Shown: positions 44,448-55,700 of the stretch, piece by piece | Position numbering within the stretch: position 1 is the stretch's first letter | How the letters are laid out: each line of letters opens with the position of its first letter | Origin: Thiodiazotropha sp040791665 | GTDB lineage: Bacteria; Pseudomonadota; Gammaproteobacteria; Chromatiales; Chromatiaceae | Direction: 5' to 3' | DNA: 64,000 bases | Assembly: GCA_040791665.1 (NCBI GenBank) | Contig: JBFNNX010000016.1 | Coordinates: 372,001 to 436,000 of the forward strand | Notes under the pieces: generated by a model | Seen by the model: only the letters and a program-made list of their open reading frames with translations | What the model was told of the DNA's origin: nothing | The model's database searches: none | Position numbers and translations under genes: made by a program

Positions 44448-45278
44448 TCAAAAACCTTTCGCCCCCAAAAAATCGGCCAAATCCGAATAACAGAAAACCG
44501 GCCCGTCCTGGCACACATAGTGCGGACCGATCTGGCAGTGGCCGCACTGCCCGATGCCACATTGCATGTTGCGCTCCATGCTGAACCAGATACTGCCGTC
44601 GGCCAGCGCCATGTCGCGCAGATTGGCGATCGCTGTCAGCATCATCAGCTCCGGTCCACAGAGCATGGCCACTGTCCGATGGGGTCGCAGCGAAATCTGG
44701 CCGATCAGCTCGGTCACCATCCCCTGCTGACCTTTCCAGCCCTTACCCACAACATCCGCCGCCAGCAGAATATGCACGTCTCGCAGCTTTGCCCATTCGT
44801 CATACTGTTCGCGCCATATGAGATCATCGGAGTGCTTGACTCCCTGCAGGATATGGATGCGGCCATAGTATTCGCGGCGGCGCATGATGAATCTGATGAC
44901 CGAGACCAGAGGGGCGCAACCCAGTCCTCCGGTGATCAGCAAAATATCCTTGCCCTTCATCCGCGCCAGCGGCCAGCCCCGACCGAAAGGACCGCGAATA
45001 CCGACCCGATCACCCGGTTGCAGTTTCGATAACCCGTCCGAGACACGCCCGACCACCCGGATAGTGTGATCGAAGTAGTGGTTGTCCAGGGGGTCGTTGA
45101 CGATTGAGATGGGGATCTCTCCAACGCCGAAAAGGGTCACCATATTGAACTGTCCAGGGTCGAATTCGTAGGCCTGTTGCACCTCCCAGTCGTACTGAAG
45201 CCTTAACGTGAAGATTGTGGGTGATTCCTGAATACGCTGATCGATCACTGCGACATGTGGCATATGGGGATCAAACAT
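44448..45278 (-). CDS. Hydrogenase FAD/NAD(P)-binding (gamma) subunit
   Basis: A 276-residue ferredoxin-NADP reductase-like protein: FAD motif (GDRVGIRGPFGRGWP), NAD(P) motif (LLITGGLGCAPLVSV) and a C-terminal 2Fe-2S site with four Cys (CGIGQCGHCQIG). It links the hydrogenase to NAD(P)H. It overlaps the beta subunit by eight bases and stands about 108 bases before the small subunit. Confidence 0.9.
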   Translation of the reverse strand: MFDPHMPHVAVIDQRIQESPTIFTLRLQYDWEVQQAYEFDPGQFNMVTLFGVGEIPISIVNDPLDNHYFDHTIRVVGRVSDGLSKLQPGDRVGIRGPFGRGWPLARMKGKDILLITGGLGCAPLVSVIRFIMRRREYYGRIHILQGVKHSDDLIWREQYDEWAKLRDVHILLAADVVGKGWKGQQGMVTELIGQISLRPHRTVAMLCGPELMMLTAIANLRDMALADGSIWFSMERNMQCGIGQCGHCQIGPHYVCQDGPVFCYSDLADFLGAKGF

Positions 45279-46401
45279 CGAGACTGCCCTCTTCCAACAC
45301 TGCCGTTACCTCCTTGGTTAGATCTATTCCCACCGGACACCAGGCAATACAACGGCCGCAGCCAGTGCAACCGATACGCCTCTGCTGCACCTGCCACCCG
45401 GCCAACTTGTGGGTCATCCATTGACGATAGCGGTATTTGATTTCGCTGCGGACCTGGAAATGTCCCATATCGCTATGGGTCGGACTGAAACAGGAATCCC
45501 AACTGCGAACCATCTCCGCAGTGTCGCCGGCCAGGGCCATTTCATGTTCGACCTGGTAGCAGAAGCAGGTGGGACAGACCGCGGTACAATTGCCGCAAGC
45601 GAGGCAGCGCTCTGCAACCTGATCCCAGTGACTGTGTTCCAAACGCTTGTAGAGTTGTTGCAGTTCCTCATTCCCTGGCAGACGGCGCTTCTGTTCTCCG
45701 GCTGCCCGGGTGGTGGCCTGCAGCATCGCCTCCAAGTGATTATCGCCGGCTGTCCGGAGTTCCAATTGATCGGTGATCGCCTGGCCTTTGTCGCTCTGGT
45801 GCCAGATCAGAAAGCCCTCATCGAGTTCCGCCATACCGATGTCATAACCACCATCCAAGGCCGGGCCATCACCGGTGGAGGCACAAAAGCAGGTCGAGGC
45901 TGAACGGGCGCAATCGACACCGATCAGCAACAGGCTCTCTCGGCGCTGCCTGTAATGGGGGTCCGGCCGCATCTCAAGCTCGAAGTGATGGTCCAGTATC
46001 GCCAGCGCCGCCAGATCACAGGCCCGTACGCCTATAACTGCAGTCGGCGTGACCTCCGGCAGGCTGCGCTTGAAGGTGAAGGGCGCCTCACTCTCAAGCC
46101 AGAGCACTTCATGGGGAGTGAAACAGAGTGGTTTCAAAGCCTGTGGACCGTGATTCCAGTCGAAGAGCCGCTGGCTCTCACCGCTATTTAATCGATAGCA
46201 TCCCGGTTGCTGCTCGTTGGTCACACCCACCGGCAACGATTCAGGGCCGTCCATAGGTGTGAACTGGATCGCGCCATCGCGAACCTGGGGACCGTATATC
46301 CTGTAACCGGTCCGTAACAAAACCGTAAAGAGTGCCTGGAACGACGAACGAGGGAGAAAACCCGGACGCCTTTCGACAGATGAGTGCAACTGAGAATTCA
46401 C
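45271..46401 (-). CDS. Hydrogenase 4Fe-4S (beta) subunit
   Basis: A 376-residue protein of the anaerobic sulfite reductase A/sulfhydrogenase-beta family. Two 4Fe-4S motifs are visible (CLACGNCTAVCPTCFC near 270 and CTGCGRCIAWCPVG near 345), with further Cys in SASTCFCAS and VRACDLAAL. It carries electrons between the small and gamma subunits. First gene of the operon; the upstream region divides it from PFOR. Confidence 0.88.
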   Translation of the reverse strand: MNSQLHSSVERRPGFLPRSSFQALFTVLLRTGYRIYGPQVRDGAIQFTPMDGPESLPVGVTNEQQPGCYRLNSGESQRLFDWNHGPQALKPLCFTPHEVLWLESEAPFTFKRSLPEVTPTAVIGVRACDLAALAILDHHFELEMRPDPHYRQRRESLLLIGVDCARSASTCFCASTGDGPALDGGYDIGMAELDEGFLIWHQSDKGQAITDQLELRTAGDNHLEAMLQATTRAAGEQKRRLPGNEELQQLYKRLEHSHWDQVAERCLACGNCTAVCPTCFCYQVEHEMALAGDTAEMVRSWDSCFSPTHSDMGHFQVRSEIKYRYRQWMTHKLAGWQVQQRRIGCTGCGRCIAWCPVGIDLTKEVTAVLEEGSLDV

Positions 46402-46703
46402 ACTGGATCCTTGAGACCGTTACTTGGTCATCACTGGGAAAAAGCGTAAAGTTAAATAAACGTGCCTACGCTAATAAAGAATTCAGGATTTGAATTGGAT
46501 TCTTCTTCGACTTAATTCTAGCCAAGGATTCAATGCTGCATAGGCAAAAAAATATAAAATCAGTTGTACTATGACCTTCATCAATCATGGATATTAAATG
46601 CACCGTACAGGAGCGGGAATGCACTCACGCGAATAACTGAAAACTGCTGCAGATCAGTTTAGCTTTCACGATTGACCCGGCAACCAGATCAGGAATTCAG
46701 GCT
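46402..46703. other. Divergent promoter region, hydrogenase operon and PFOR
   Basis: About 300 bases between two divergent anaerobic-metabolism units. I saw no clear FNR box (TTGAT-N4-ATCAA) or other operator. No gene. Confidence 0.5.
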
Positions 46704-49700
46704 ATGCAAAAAAACATGGTGACCATAGACGGTAACGAAGCCGCTGCTCATATCGCACACCTAACCAATGAAGTCATCGCCATCTATCCGATCACTCCGG
46801 CATCGCCCATGGGGGAGTGGTCCGACGAGTGGTCCGCCCGGGGCATAAAAAACATCTGGGGTTCGGTACCGGATGTGATCGAGATGCAGAGCGAGGCCGG
46901 CGCCGCAGGGACGGTACATGGGGCATTGCAGGCGGGTTCTCTCTCCACCTCATTCACCGCTTCTCAGGGTCTGTTATTGATGATACCCAACATGTACAAG
47001 ATCGCGGGAGAGCTGACCCCCACAGTACTGCATGTCTCAGCCCGTTCATTGGCGGTTCAGGCCCTCTCCATCTTCGGTGACCACAGCGATGTGATGGCAT
47101 GCCGCGCCACCGGCTATGCCATGCTCTGCTCCGCCAGCGTACAGGAGGTGGCGGACTTTGCCTTGATCGCCCAGGCGGCCAGCCTGGAAAGTCGTCTACC
47201 CTATCTCCACTTCTTCGACGGTTTTCGCACCTCGCATGAGGTCAATAAGATCCACCTGCCCGGTGACGACACCATCAGGGCGATGATCGACGAGGAGTGG
47301 ATCACTGCCCATCGGGAACGTGCGCTCTCCCCCGATCACCCGGTGATTCGCGGTACCTCGCAAAACCCCGATGTCTATTTCCAGGGGCGTGAAACGGTCA
47401 ATCCCTTCTATGCGGAAGCACCGGCTATCCTGCAATCGGCCATGGATCGTTTTGCCCGCCTCAACGGCCGACGATACAGCCTATTCGAATACCTGGGTAC
47501 GGAGCGACCCGAGCGCCTGGTCATGCTGATGGGCTCCGGTATCGGCGCCGCCCAGGAGGCGGTGGAACATCTTGTCGCCGAGGGGGAAAAGCTGGGCATG
47601 GTCAAGGTGCGCCTGTTCCGCCCCTTCGATGCGGAACGGCTGCTGGCTGCGGTACCCGATTCGGTGCGGAAGATTGCCGTACTAGACCGCACCAAGGAGC
47701 CCGGCGCTGCTGGCGAACCACTATACAAGGATGTTCTTGGGGCTTTCGCCCAGGCCTACAACGACGGACACCGCAGCCACTTGCCACGCATCATCGGCGG
47801 CCGTTACGGCCTCTCCTCCAAGGAGTTCACCCCGGCGATGGTCAAAAGTATCTTCGACGAGTTGACACTGGATCAGCCGCGAAACCCTTTCACCGTCGGC
47901 ATCATCGACGATCTCAGCAAGACCAGCCTGCCCTGGGACAGCCGTTTTCGGCCCACGGCCAGCCAGCGTGTCACCGCCTGCCTCTTTTATGGCCTGGGGG
48001 CCGACGGCACCGTCTCCGCCAATAAGAACTCCATCAAGATCATCGGCGAGCAGACCGAGAATCATGTCCAGGGCTATTTTCAGTACGACTCGAAAAAATC
48101 GGGGGCGGTGACCGTCTCGCATTTGCGCTTTGGCCCCGACCCGATCAACAGCACCTATCTGATCGGTGCGGACGAAGCCAGTTTCGTCGCCTGTCACCAA
48201 CCCACCTTTCCCGGCCGATACGAGATGCTCGACAAGGCCAAACCTGACGGCGTGTTTCTACTCAATACCGGTGCCGGACCGGATGAGGTGTGGGAGACCC
48301 TACCTGGCAAGATGCAGCGGCAGATAATTGATAAGGGGCTTAGCTTCTATATCATCGATGCCTACGAAATAGCCGACAAGACCGGCATGGGTCGGCGTAT
48401 CAACACCATCATGCAGACCTGCTTCTTCGCCATCTCCGGCCTGCTGGAGCAGGATCGTGCCATTGAGCTGATCAAAAAGGCGGTAAAGAAGAGTTATGGC
48501 CGTAAGGGAGCGCGCCTGCTGCAACGCAACTTTGACGCCATCGATGCGGCGCTGGCCGGTCTGCATCAGATCGAAATACCGAAAGCGGTGACCAAGGATG
48601 AGAATCCCAAGGCGGTGGTGCCAGCCGATGCCCCTGCCTTCGTGCAGCAGGTCACGTCTCTCATCATCGCGGGGCTGGGAGACGCCGTTCCCGTAAGTCT
48701 GATGCCGTCGGACGGTACCTGGCCCCTGGGCACCACCGCCTATGAAAAACGCAACATCGCGCTGCAGCTGCCGAAATGGGAGGTGGACCTCTGTACCCAT
48801 TGCGGCAAGTGCCCCCTGGTCTGTCCTCACGCCGCCATCCGCTCGAAGGTCTTCCCCGAAGCGCTGACCGAAAACGCGCCCGACGGCTTCCTTCATACCC
48901 AGGTCAAGGGTGGCAAGGATTTCGAACCGGGGAGTCACATCAGCTATCAAGTGGCACCGGACGACTGCACCGGCTGCGGCCTGTGCGTGGAGATCTGCCC
49001 CATCCGGGATAAAAATGACCCTCATCGCAAGGCACTCAACATGGTGGATGACGAGGCATACCATGAGCAGGAGCGCGATAACTGGGATTTTTTCCTTACC
49101 CTGCCCGAATACGATCGCACCCGGCTCAAACAGACGACCCTCAAGGGATCCATGATCATGCAGCCCCTGTTCGAGTTCTCCGGGGCCTGCGTCGGCTGCG
49201 GCGAGACTCCCTACATCAAACTGGCGACCCAGCTCTTCGGCGATCGCATGCTGATCGCCAACGCCACCGGCTGCTCCTCCATCTACGGCGGCAACCTGCC
49301 CACCACACCCTACACCACCAACCCGGAGGGCAGAGGTCCCACCTGGTCAAACTCCCTGTTCGAGGACAATGCGGAGTTCGGTCTCGGCATGCGCATCGCC
49401 ATCGACAAGCAAAGGGACCAGGCATTGACCCTGATCCGAACTATGCGGGATCAACTGGGCGGTGAACTCTGCGATGCCTTGCTTCGCTCAGAACAGCAAA
49501 ATGAGGCGGAGATATTCGAACAGCGCCAGCGTATCGATACGCTGAAACAGACATTGGTGAATCTCGACACGCCGGAGGCGAGACAATTGTCGGCGGTGGC
49601 CGACAGCCTGGCAAGAAAGAGCGTCTGGCTGGTGGGCGGCGACGGCTGGGCCTACGACATCGGCTACGGCGGCGTCGACCATGTCCTGGCATCCGGGCGC

Positions 49701-50279
49701 AACGTCAACATCCTGCTGCTCGACACCGAGACCTACTCCAACACCGGCGGCCAGACCTCCAAGGCCACGCCGCTCGGCGCGGTCGCCAAGTTCTCCGCCA
49801 GCGGCAAGCCGACCAACAAGAAGGATATCGCCTTGATGGCCATGTCCTACGGCAATGTCTACGTGGGGCAAGTGGCCTTCGGCGCCAAGGATGTGCATAC
49901 CCTGCGCATCTTTCTCGAGGCAGAGTCCTACGACGGGCCCTCGCTGATCATCTGCTACTCACCCTGTATCGCCCATGGCGTGGATCTGTCGAACAACATC
50001 CGGCAGCAGGAGCTGGCGGTCGACTCGGGACACTGGCCCCTGTTTCGCTACGACCCGCGCCGCACTGAAAAGGGAGAAAACCCCTTGAAGATGGACTCCA
50101 AGGAACCCTCCATTCCCTATCGCGACTTCGCCAGCACAGAAACCCGGTTCAGTGTATTGGAGCGTACCCACCCGGATCTCTCGGAACGCTTCCTGCGCCA
50201 GGCGCAGCACCATATCAAGACTCGCTATCAGCTCTATGAACAGTTGGCGAAACTGGCTGTGGGAGAGACAGATAAATAG
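46704..50279 (+). CDS. nifJ: Pyruvate:ferredoxin (flavodoxin) oxidoreductase
   Basis: A 1191-residue single-chain PFOR, the usual length. Order: pyruvate-binding domain I (YPITPASPMGEW), domain II, gamma domain (QRVTACLFYGLGADGTV), two 4Fe-4S clusters (CTHCGKCPLVCP, CTGCGLCVEICP), a third cluster (ACVGCGETP) and the TPP domain (GDGWAYDIGYGG...YSNTGGQ). It converts pyruvate and CoA to acetyl-CoA, CO2 and reduced ferredoxin/flavodoxin. It is divergent from the hydrogenase operon, so reducing power may be shared. Confidence 0.95.
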   Translation: MQKNMVTIDGNEAAAHIAHLTNEVIAIYPITPASPMGEWSDEWSARGIKNIWGSVPDVIEMQSEAGAAGTVHGALQAGSLSTSFTASQGLLLMIPNMYKIAGELTPTVLHVSARSLAVQALSIFGDHSDVMACRATGYAMLCSASVQEVADFALIAQAASLESRLPYLHFFDGFRTSHEVNKIHLPGDDTIRAMIDEEWITAHRERALSPDHPVIRGTSQNPDVYFQGRETVNPFYAEAPAILQSAMDRFARLNGRRYSLFEYLGTERPERLVMLMGSGIGAAQEAVEHLVAEGEKLGMVKVRLFRPFDAERLLAAVPDSVRKIAVLDRTKEPGAAGEPLYKDVLGAFAQAYNDGHRSHLPRIIGGRYGLSSKEFTPAMVKSIFDELTLDQPRNPFTVGIIDDLSKTSLPWDSRFRPTASQRVTACLFYGLGADGTVSANKNSIKIIGEQTENHVQGYFQYDSKKSGAVTVSHLRFGPDPINSTYLIGADEASFVACHQPTFPGRYEMLDKAKPDGVFLLNTGAGPDEVWETLPGKMQRQIIDKGLSFYIIDAYEIADKTGMGRRINTIMQTCFFAISGLLEQDRAIELIKKAVKKSYGRKGARLLQRNFDAIDAALAGLHQIEIPKAVTKDENPKAVVPADAPAFVQQVTSLIIAGLGDAVPVSLMPSDGTWPLGTTAYEKRNIALQLPKWEVDLCTHCGKCPLVCPHAAIRSKVFPEALTENAPDGFLHTQVKGGKDFEPGSHISYQVAPDDCTGCGLCVEICPIRDKNDPHRKALNMVDDEAYHEQERDNWDFFLTLPEYDRTRLKQTTLKGSMIMQPLFEFSGACVGCGETPYIKLATQLFGDRMLIANATGCSSIYGGNLPTTPYTTNPEGRGPTWSNSLFEDNAEFGLGMRIAIDKQRDQALTLIRTMRDQLGGELCDALLRSEQQNEAEIFEQRQRIDTLKQTLVNLDTPEARQLSAVADSLARKSVWLVGGDGWAYDIGYGGVDHVLASGRNVNILLLDTETYSNTGGQTSKATPLGAVAKFSASGKPTNKKDIALMAMSYGNVYVGQVAFGAKDVHTLRIFLEAESYDGPSLIICYSPCIAHGVDLSNNIRQQELAVDSGHWPLFRYDPRRTEKGENPLKMDSKEPSIPYRDFASTETRFSVLERTHPDLSERFLRQAQHHIKTRYQLYEQLAKLAVGETDK

Positions 50280-50718
50280 TCACTTCGCTATTCGTGACAG
50301 GCGCTCAATTTTACCTACCGCAGGTTGTTCTATATGAACTAACCTATGGAAGAATTGTTGTAAGTTAAAATCACCTCAACAAAGTAGACCGACAGATCCA
50401 AATACATTACATGTAAACGCCAGGATGTTACGGGTAGAAGAGGACATTTCTTGAGGATGGCGTTTTAGCCGGTTTCGGCCAAAATCGGTCGTTTATAGTT
50501 TCGAGATATTTGTCGTCCAGGCGCCTAAAATGAATTTTGCAGCTACTATTCAGAAAGTATAATCGTAATGTTAGATTGAGGTATTCCACTAACTTTCTTA
50601 AGGTATTTATTTAATTTTATCCTCCACACTTAATTTATATTTACAAATCGCTTTCTGCTTCGACTTATCTTCTTGTACTTCAACATATTGCTGAAACCAA
50701 AGTACCGTAAGTATAAAA
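50280..50718. other. A+T-rich spacer after PFOR
   Basis: About 440 bases. GTCAC/GTGAC (50279-50298) gives a weak stem with no T run. The right half (50560-50720) is A+T-rich. No gene recognised. Confidence 0.55.
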
Positions 50719-51573
50719 ATGTTAAGAACCATTCTTTGTCTGATAACATTTCTTTGCCCCTTGGCGAAGGCTGAAGACCCCCTAAACCCAAACAAGCAGT
50801 GGTGGGATGAAGAATGGTGGGAGAAAGGGAGATTAACGATACCGGTCAACAACACAGTGACTATACGTCATACATCCTACACAAATGGAGATGTTGAAAT
50901 ACCCGCTTTGATTATCCGCCCTGATGACAGCAAGAAATATCCTGGCATTCTCTTTCAACATGGACGGCGCGGCCTTGATGATTTGGTGGTACGCCATGCA
51001 AAAAGACTTGCTGCCCGTGGATTCGTGATTCTAGCACCTGATATCTTTTCCGCGCGTTTTATCGAAAAATTTCCAATAGAGCATGACTACGCACTGGAAA
51101 GTGACGTCAACATGGGAGTTGATCATTTACTTAGTTTACCGGATATCAGTTCAAATAAAATCTGCCTCTATTCACATACACGCGGCGGTTACATTACACT
51201 GAAGGTCGCTGTTACCAAGAAGCGGCAAAACAAAGAAGTCGCTTGCTACGTCTCTTACTATCCACATATGCAGGACCCAAATGCACCTGAGCCAATGCAG
51301 GTTTATCGCTACGCCAAAGAGGCTGATGATCTTGTCATTCCCGCACTCATCTTTATTGGTGAAAAAGAGCAGTACCAAAGAAGGCGGAGTATAGAAACCG
51401 CTGTCAAGTCAATGCAGGCCAACAATCGTCCTGTTGAGCTATTCATCTATCCCGGTGTTGGGCGTGGTTTCGATTTTCGTCCAGAGAACATTCGCACATT
51501 TGCTGATGATTTGGCTGCAAAAGATGCCATACAGCGAGCCACTGATTTTATGAGTCATTATCTTCGGCCCTAG
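50719..51573 (+). CDS. Exported dienelactone-hydrolase-like protein with altered triad
   Basis: A 284-residue protein with a signal peptide (cleavage near AKA-EDP) and a dienelactone hydrolase/alpha-beta hydrolase fold (about 55-284). The three catalytic positions seem changed: the nucleophile elbow reads YSHTRGG (Thr154 for Cys/Ser), the acid position FIGEKE (Glu217 for Asp) and the His position PGVGRGF (Arg249 for His). It may not hydrolyse anything and could bind a ligand instead. The RND adaptor starts 40 bases later, so it may belong to that unit. Confidence 0.75.
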   Translation: MLRTILCLITFLCPLAKAEDPLNPNKQWWDEEWWEKGRLTIPVNNTVTIRHTSYTNGDVEIPALIIRPDDSKKYPGILFQHGRRGLDDLVVRHAKRLAARGFVILAPDIFSARFIEKFPIEHDYALESDVNMGVDHLLSLPDISSNKICLYSHTRGGYITLKVAVTKKRQNKEVACYVSYYPHMQDPNAPEPMQVYRYAKEADDLVIPALIFIGEKEQYQRRRSIETAVKSMQANNRPVELFIYPGVGRGFDFRPENIRTFADDLAAKDAIQRATDFMSHYLRP

Positions 51574-51612
51574 TATAATAGTACTCCATTTCCGAACTTC
51601 GGTGATATATTT

Positions 51613-52755
51613 ATGAAGTCATATCATTGTTCCTCCTGCCGAGACCGTATGGATATTTCGCAGAAAAACAGGTACCAGACACATCTCTTTGTTTTGAACC
51701 AATGCTTGGTGTTAATGGCATTCATTTACGGCAACTTTGCATTTGCTCAACAGAGCGGTCCGATGGTTCTGGTGGACTCAGCCGAGGAGGTCGCACTCAT
51801 TGAAGAGGTTCCAATAACCGGCAGCGTAATCTCAGCACGTATCGCTAAACTATCGACTGAGGTGAGCGGTATCGTTGAGCGTATTTCAATCGAGATAGGC
51901 GACCAGGTGCGGGCCGGTGATGAAATTCTGCAGCTCAATTCGGAGCTGGACAGGCTTTCCCTGGCGGCGGCTCGCGCTGCAACGGAAAGTGCGATCCAGG
52001 AATTGGAGGACGCCAAGCGCCGCCTGAACGATGCCAAGGTGCTGGCCAAGCGCCACAGCGTGTCGGTCAATGAAATCGAGTCGCTGGCGGCTGAGGTTCG
52101 CATTGACGGTGCCGGGGTAAAACGTTACCAGGCAGAGCAGCAACGCCAGGCGGCGCAACTGAAGCGCCACAAGCTGACAGCGCCATTCGCCGGCGTCATC
52201 AGTCGCAGACTGGTCGAACAGGGCGAATGGATTCAACCGGGTGACACCGTCGTCGAATTGATCGCTACTGAGGGACTGCGCATCGATTTCCGGGTCCCGC
52301 AATCCGTTTACGCCAAACTGGATAAGTCCACCAAGATCCTTATCAGCCTGGATGCACTGCCCGGGCGAACATTTGATGGCGTGATCGAAACTATTATCCC
52401 GGTAACCGACCCGGGCACTCGCACCTTTCTGGTTCGGGCAACGCTAGACGATCACCAAGTGAAGCTGGCGCCGGGGATGTCGGCCAGCGCGGTGCTGCGT
52501 TTGAATACCGGCACTCGAGGTGTCGTGATCCATCGGGATGCATTGATACGCTACCCGGACGGTCGTGTCACCGTTTGGGCGGTCAATCAGAAAGGAGAAA
52601 GCGCCACTGTCTCTGAACAACAGGTTCAAACCGGTTTGAGTTTCAACGGCATGGTCGCTATCACCAGCGGCTTGGCCGCCGATACCACCGTTGTGGTGCA
52701 AGGCAATGAAGCGCTGCGCGACGGGCAGAGTGTTATCATCAAGCGTGAGGAATAA
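51613..52755 (+). CDS. RND efflux periplasmic adaptor
   Basis: A 380-residue membrane fusion protein: N-terminal segment with export signal (about 25-46), lipoyl half-motif (AKLSTEVSGIVERISIEIGD in part), alpha hairpin (about 100-165), second lipoyl half (LTAPFAGVISRRLV), beta barrel and membrane-proximal domain (DALIRYPDGRVTVW). It joins the RND pump to an outer-membrane channel. The first 25 residues are odd (Cys and His before the hydrophobic stretch), so the start may be downstream. Confidence 0.9.
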   Translation: MKSYHCSSCRDRMDISQKNRYQTHLFVLNQCLVLMAFIYGNFAFAQQSGPMVLVDSAEEVALIEEVPITGSVISARIAKLSTEVSGIVERISIEIGDQVRAGDEILQLNSELDRLSLAAARAATESAIQELEDAKRRLNDAKVLAKRHSVSVNEIESLAAEVRIDGAGVKRYQAEQQRQAAQLKRHKLTAPFAGVISRRLVEQGEWIQPGDTVVELIATEGLRIDFRVPQSVYAKLDKSTKILISLDALPGRTFDGVIETIIPVTDPGTRTFLVRATLDDHQVKLAPGMSASAVLRLNTGTRGVVIHRDALIRYPDGRVTVWAVNQKGESATVSEQQVQTGLSFNGMVAITSGLAADTTVVVQGNEALRDGQSVIIKREE

Positions 52756-52775
52756 AGAGGCCACCGGAAAGCGTC

Positions 52776-55700
52776 ATGTTCGAAGCCATGGTCAAACACG
52801 GAATTCTGATCGCTGTGGGCACGCTCATCGTGATCGTGCTGGGGATCGTCGCCGCCTTGAAGATACCGGTGCAAATGATCCCCGATCTGGAGGTTCGCAC
52901 CATCTCCATCCGCACCAGCTGGCCAGGCGCCACGCCGCAGGATGTCGAGAAAGAGATCCTCATCGAACAGGAAGAACACTTACGCAGCGTGCGCGGCCTT
53001 CAGCGCATCGTCTCCTCGGCCTCCTTTGGTCGTGCCCAGGTCGAACTGGAGTTCCCGTTCGGTATTAACCTCAACGATACCCTGATCGAAGTGATCAACG
53101 CGCTTAGCCGCGTGCCCTCTTATCCCAACAACGTGGATGAACCGCGCATCTACGCCACCTCCTTTTCAGCCAACTCCTTCATGTATTTCCGGGTTACGCC
53201 CTTAGCGGGCAATCCGCGCAACCTGGACATGATCCCGATGCAGGATTTCATACGGGACCATGTGGCCTCGCGCATGGAAACGGTGCCAGGCGTGTCGGAG
53301 ATCTCTGTCTACGGCGGTGCCGAACGACAAATACAGATACTGGTCGACCCCGCTCGACTCGCCGAACGCAATCTCACCGTGGCCCAAGTGCGCGGTGCCA
53401 TCCAACAGCGAAATCGTGACGTCTCCGGCGGCGAGATCGAATCCGGCAAGCGGCGTTATCTGCTGCGTACCATCGGGCGTGTTCGCGATGTCGAAGATCT
53501 GAAAGAGGTGATTGTGGACCATCAGGGCGATGCCCTGACTCGTCTTGGTGAGATAGCGGAGATCCGGCTCGGCCATTTCGAGATCACCCGTTTCTCTTAT
53601 ACGGACGGCGATCCGGTGATCGGCATGTCGGTTCGACGTCAAGCGGGTTCCAATGTCATCGACATCAAGCGGGCCATGATGCCGGAGGTCGAGACCATCA
53701 ACGAAGAGGTGCTCAAACCCGCAGGTATGCAGATGTTTCTAGTGGCGGATGACGTGGGTTATGTAGAGGCCTCGATCTATAACGTCTGGACTAATCTGCT
53801 TATCGGAGCAATATTGGCCAGTATGGTGATGTTCCTGTTTCTGCGCACCGGCAAGGCAACTCTGATCGGGGTGATGGGCATACCGATCTGTACCATCGCC
53901 GCTTTTATGGGCCTCATCTTGGCGGGTCGCACCATCAATGTCATCTCATTGGCCGGTGTGGCATTCGCCATCGGCATGACTCTGGACAACAGTATCGTAG
54001 TGCTGGAAAGCATCGAACTGTCATGGCGCAAGGGGCTGGACCGATGGCAGGCCGCCGTTGACGGAGTGCGCAAAGTCTGGCCGGCGGTGCTCGCCTCGAC
54101 CCTGACCACGGTGCTGGTGTTCGTGCCCATCGTGTTTATCGCCGAAGAGGCGGGGCAGTTGTATTCCGATGTGGCCATCGCCATCTCTGCTTCCATCATC
54201 GCCTCCATGCTGGTGGCGATTGCCGTGATACCTGCGGCAGCCGCACACGTCTTCAGCGGCAGCCAGGGGGGGCATCGGTCTACAGACAAGGCGGGGTGGA
54301 GGGAATTCCTGATCAGGCGTGTCGAATGGATAGTCGGGACACGCATACATCAGTTGGGCGTCATCGCGGTGGTGATCGGTATCTGCGGCGCGATCATCGT
54401 CTACCTCACACCTCCGGCTGAATACCTGCCGGAAGGCGAGGAGCCGAAGCTGTTTGCCAGCATGAGTCCACCCACCGGCTACAATCTCGAAACCATGACG
54501 CGCATCGGCCATGAAGTGCAGGAGTATTTCATGCCCTTCCTGGAGCACAGCCCGAGCCGATTTGACCGTGGCGAGACCGAGGTGCCGGCCATGGCCTATT
54601 TCAATCTGAGCATTCAGGCCACTCGCCTGCGCATCATCGCTCAGCCAAAGGATCCCAAACATATCAAGCCGCTGATGGATGCCGTTGACAGTCAGTATGA
54701 AAAGTATGTCGGTATGCGTTCGTTCGTATCACGCGGCTCCATCATAACCAGCAATAGCGGTGGTACTCGCAGCATCAACCTCGACATCTCAGGTCCCTCC
54801 CTACAGACCATCTATGCGGTTGCCGCACGTGCCGAATCACGCGCCAAGCAGGTTTTCGAAAAACCGAGGGTCCGTTCGCAACCCGCTTCGCTGACCCTCT
54901 CTCAACCCTTGATCGAAATCAAGCCCAACTGGGAGCGACTGGCACAGTCCGGTATATCCAATGCCGACATGGGCTTCACCATCGCCGCTTTGACCGACGG
55001 CGCCTTTGTCGATGAGTTCTTCCTTGAAGATGACAAGATCGATATCTATCTCTACAGCAGTGCGGGCAGCAACGCCTCGTTGGAGAGTCTGGATAGTCTG
55101 CCGGTCTATACGCCCACCAATGCCGTGGTGCCCCTGGCATCGCTGGCGAGGATCGTGGAGTCAGTCGATACCAGCAACATCCGCCGAGTCAATGGTAAAC
55201 GCACCGTAACCCTGAGCATCATACCGCCAGACAACATCGCCTTGGAGACGGGGCTGGAGATTGTCAAACGCGACGTGGTGACATACCTACAGGATGGCGG
55301 CGCCGTACCCAGCAATGTAAAAATCGTCATCTCCGGCGCCAGCGACCAATTGCAGGCCACCCGCGAATCACTGACTGCCAACTACCTGGTGGCCCTTGTC
55401 ATTATCTATCTGGTCCTGGTCGCTATCTTTTCCCACTGGGGTTATCCCTTGTTGATCATGACCACTATTCCGCTGGGAATCGCTTCTGGACTTGTTGGAC
55501 TCTGGTTGATGAACACGATCGGCGCCTGGCTACCAGCCATTGGCTACCCAATAATGAGCCAGCCATTCGATATGATCACTATGCTTGGTTTTCTCATTCT
55601 TATGGGTACCGTGGTCAACAATCCCATTCTGATCGTGCATCAGGCCATGGTCAATGTCCGGGAACACAATATGGCGGCACAGCAGGCCGTGCGCGATGCG

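Noticed and set aside
50607..50855. An 82-codon minus-strand frame
   Set aside because: Runs into the dienelactone-hydrolase-like gene on the other strand and lacks any protein signature.
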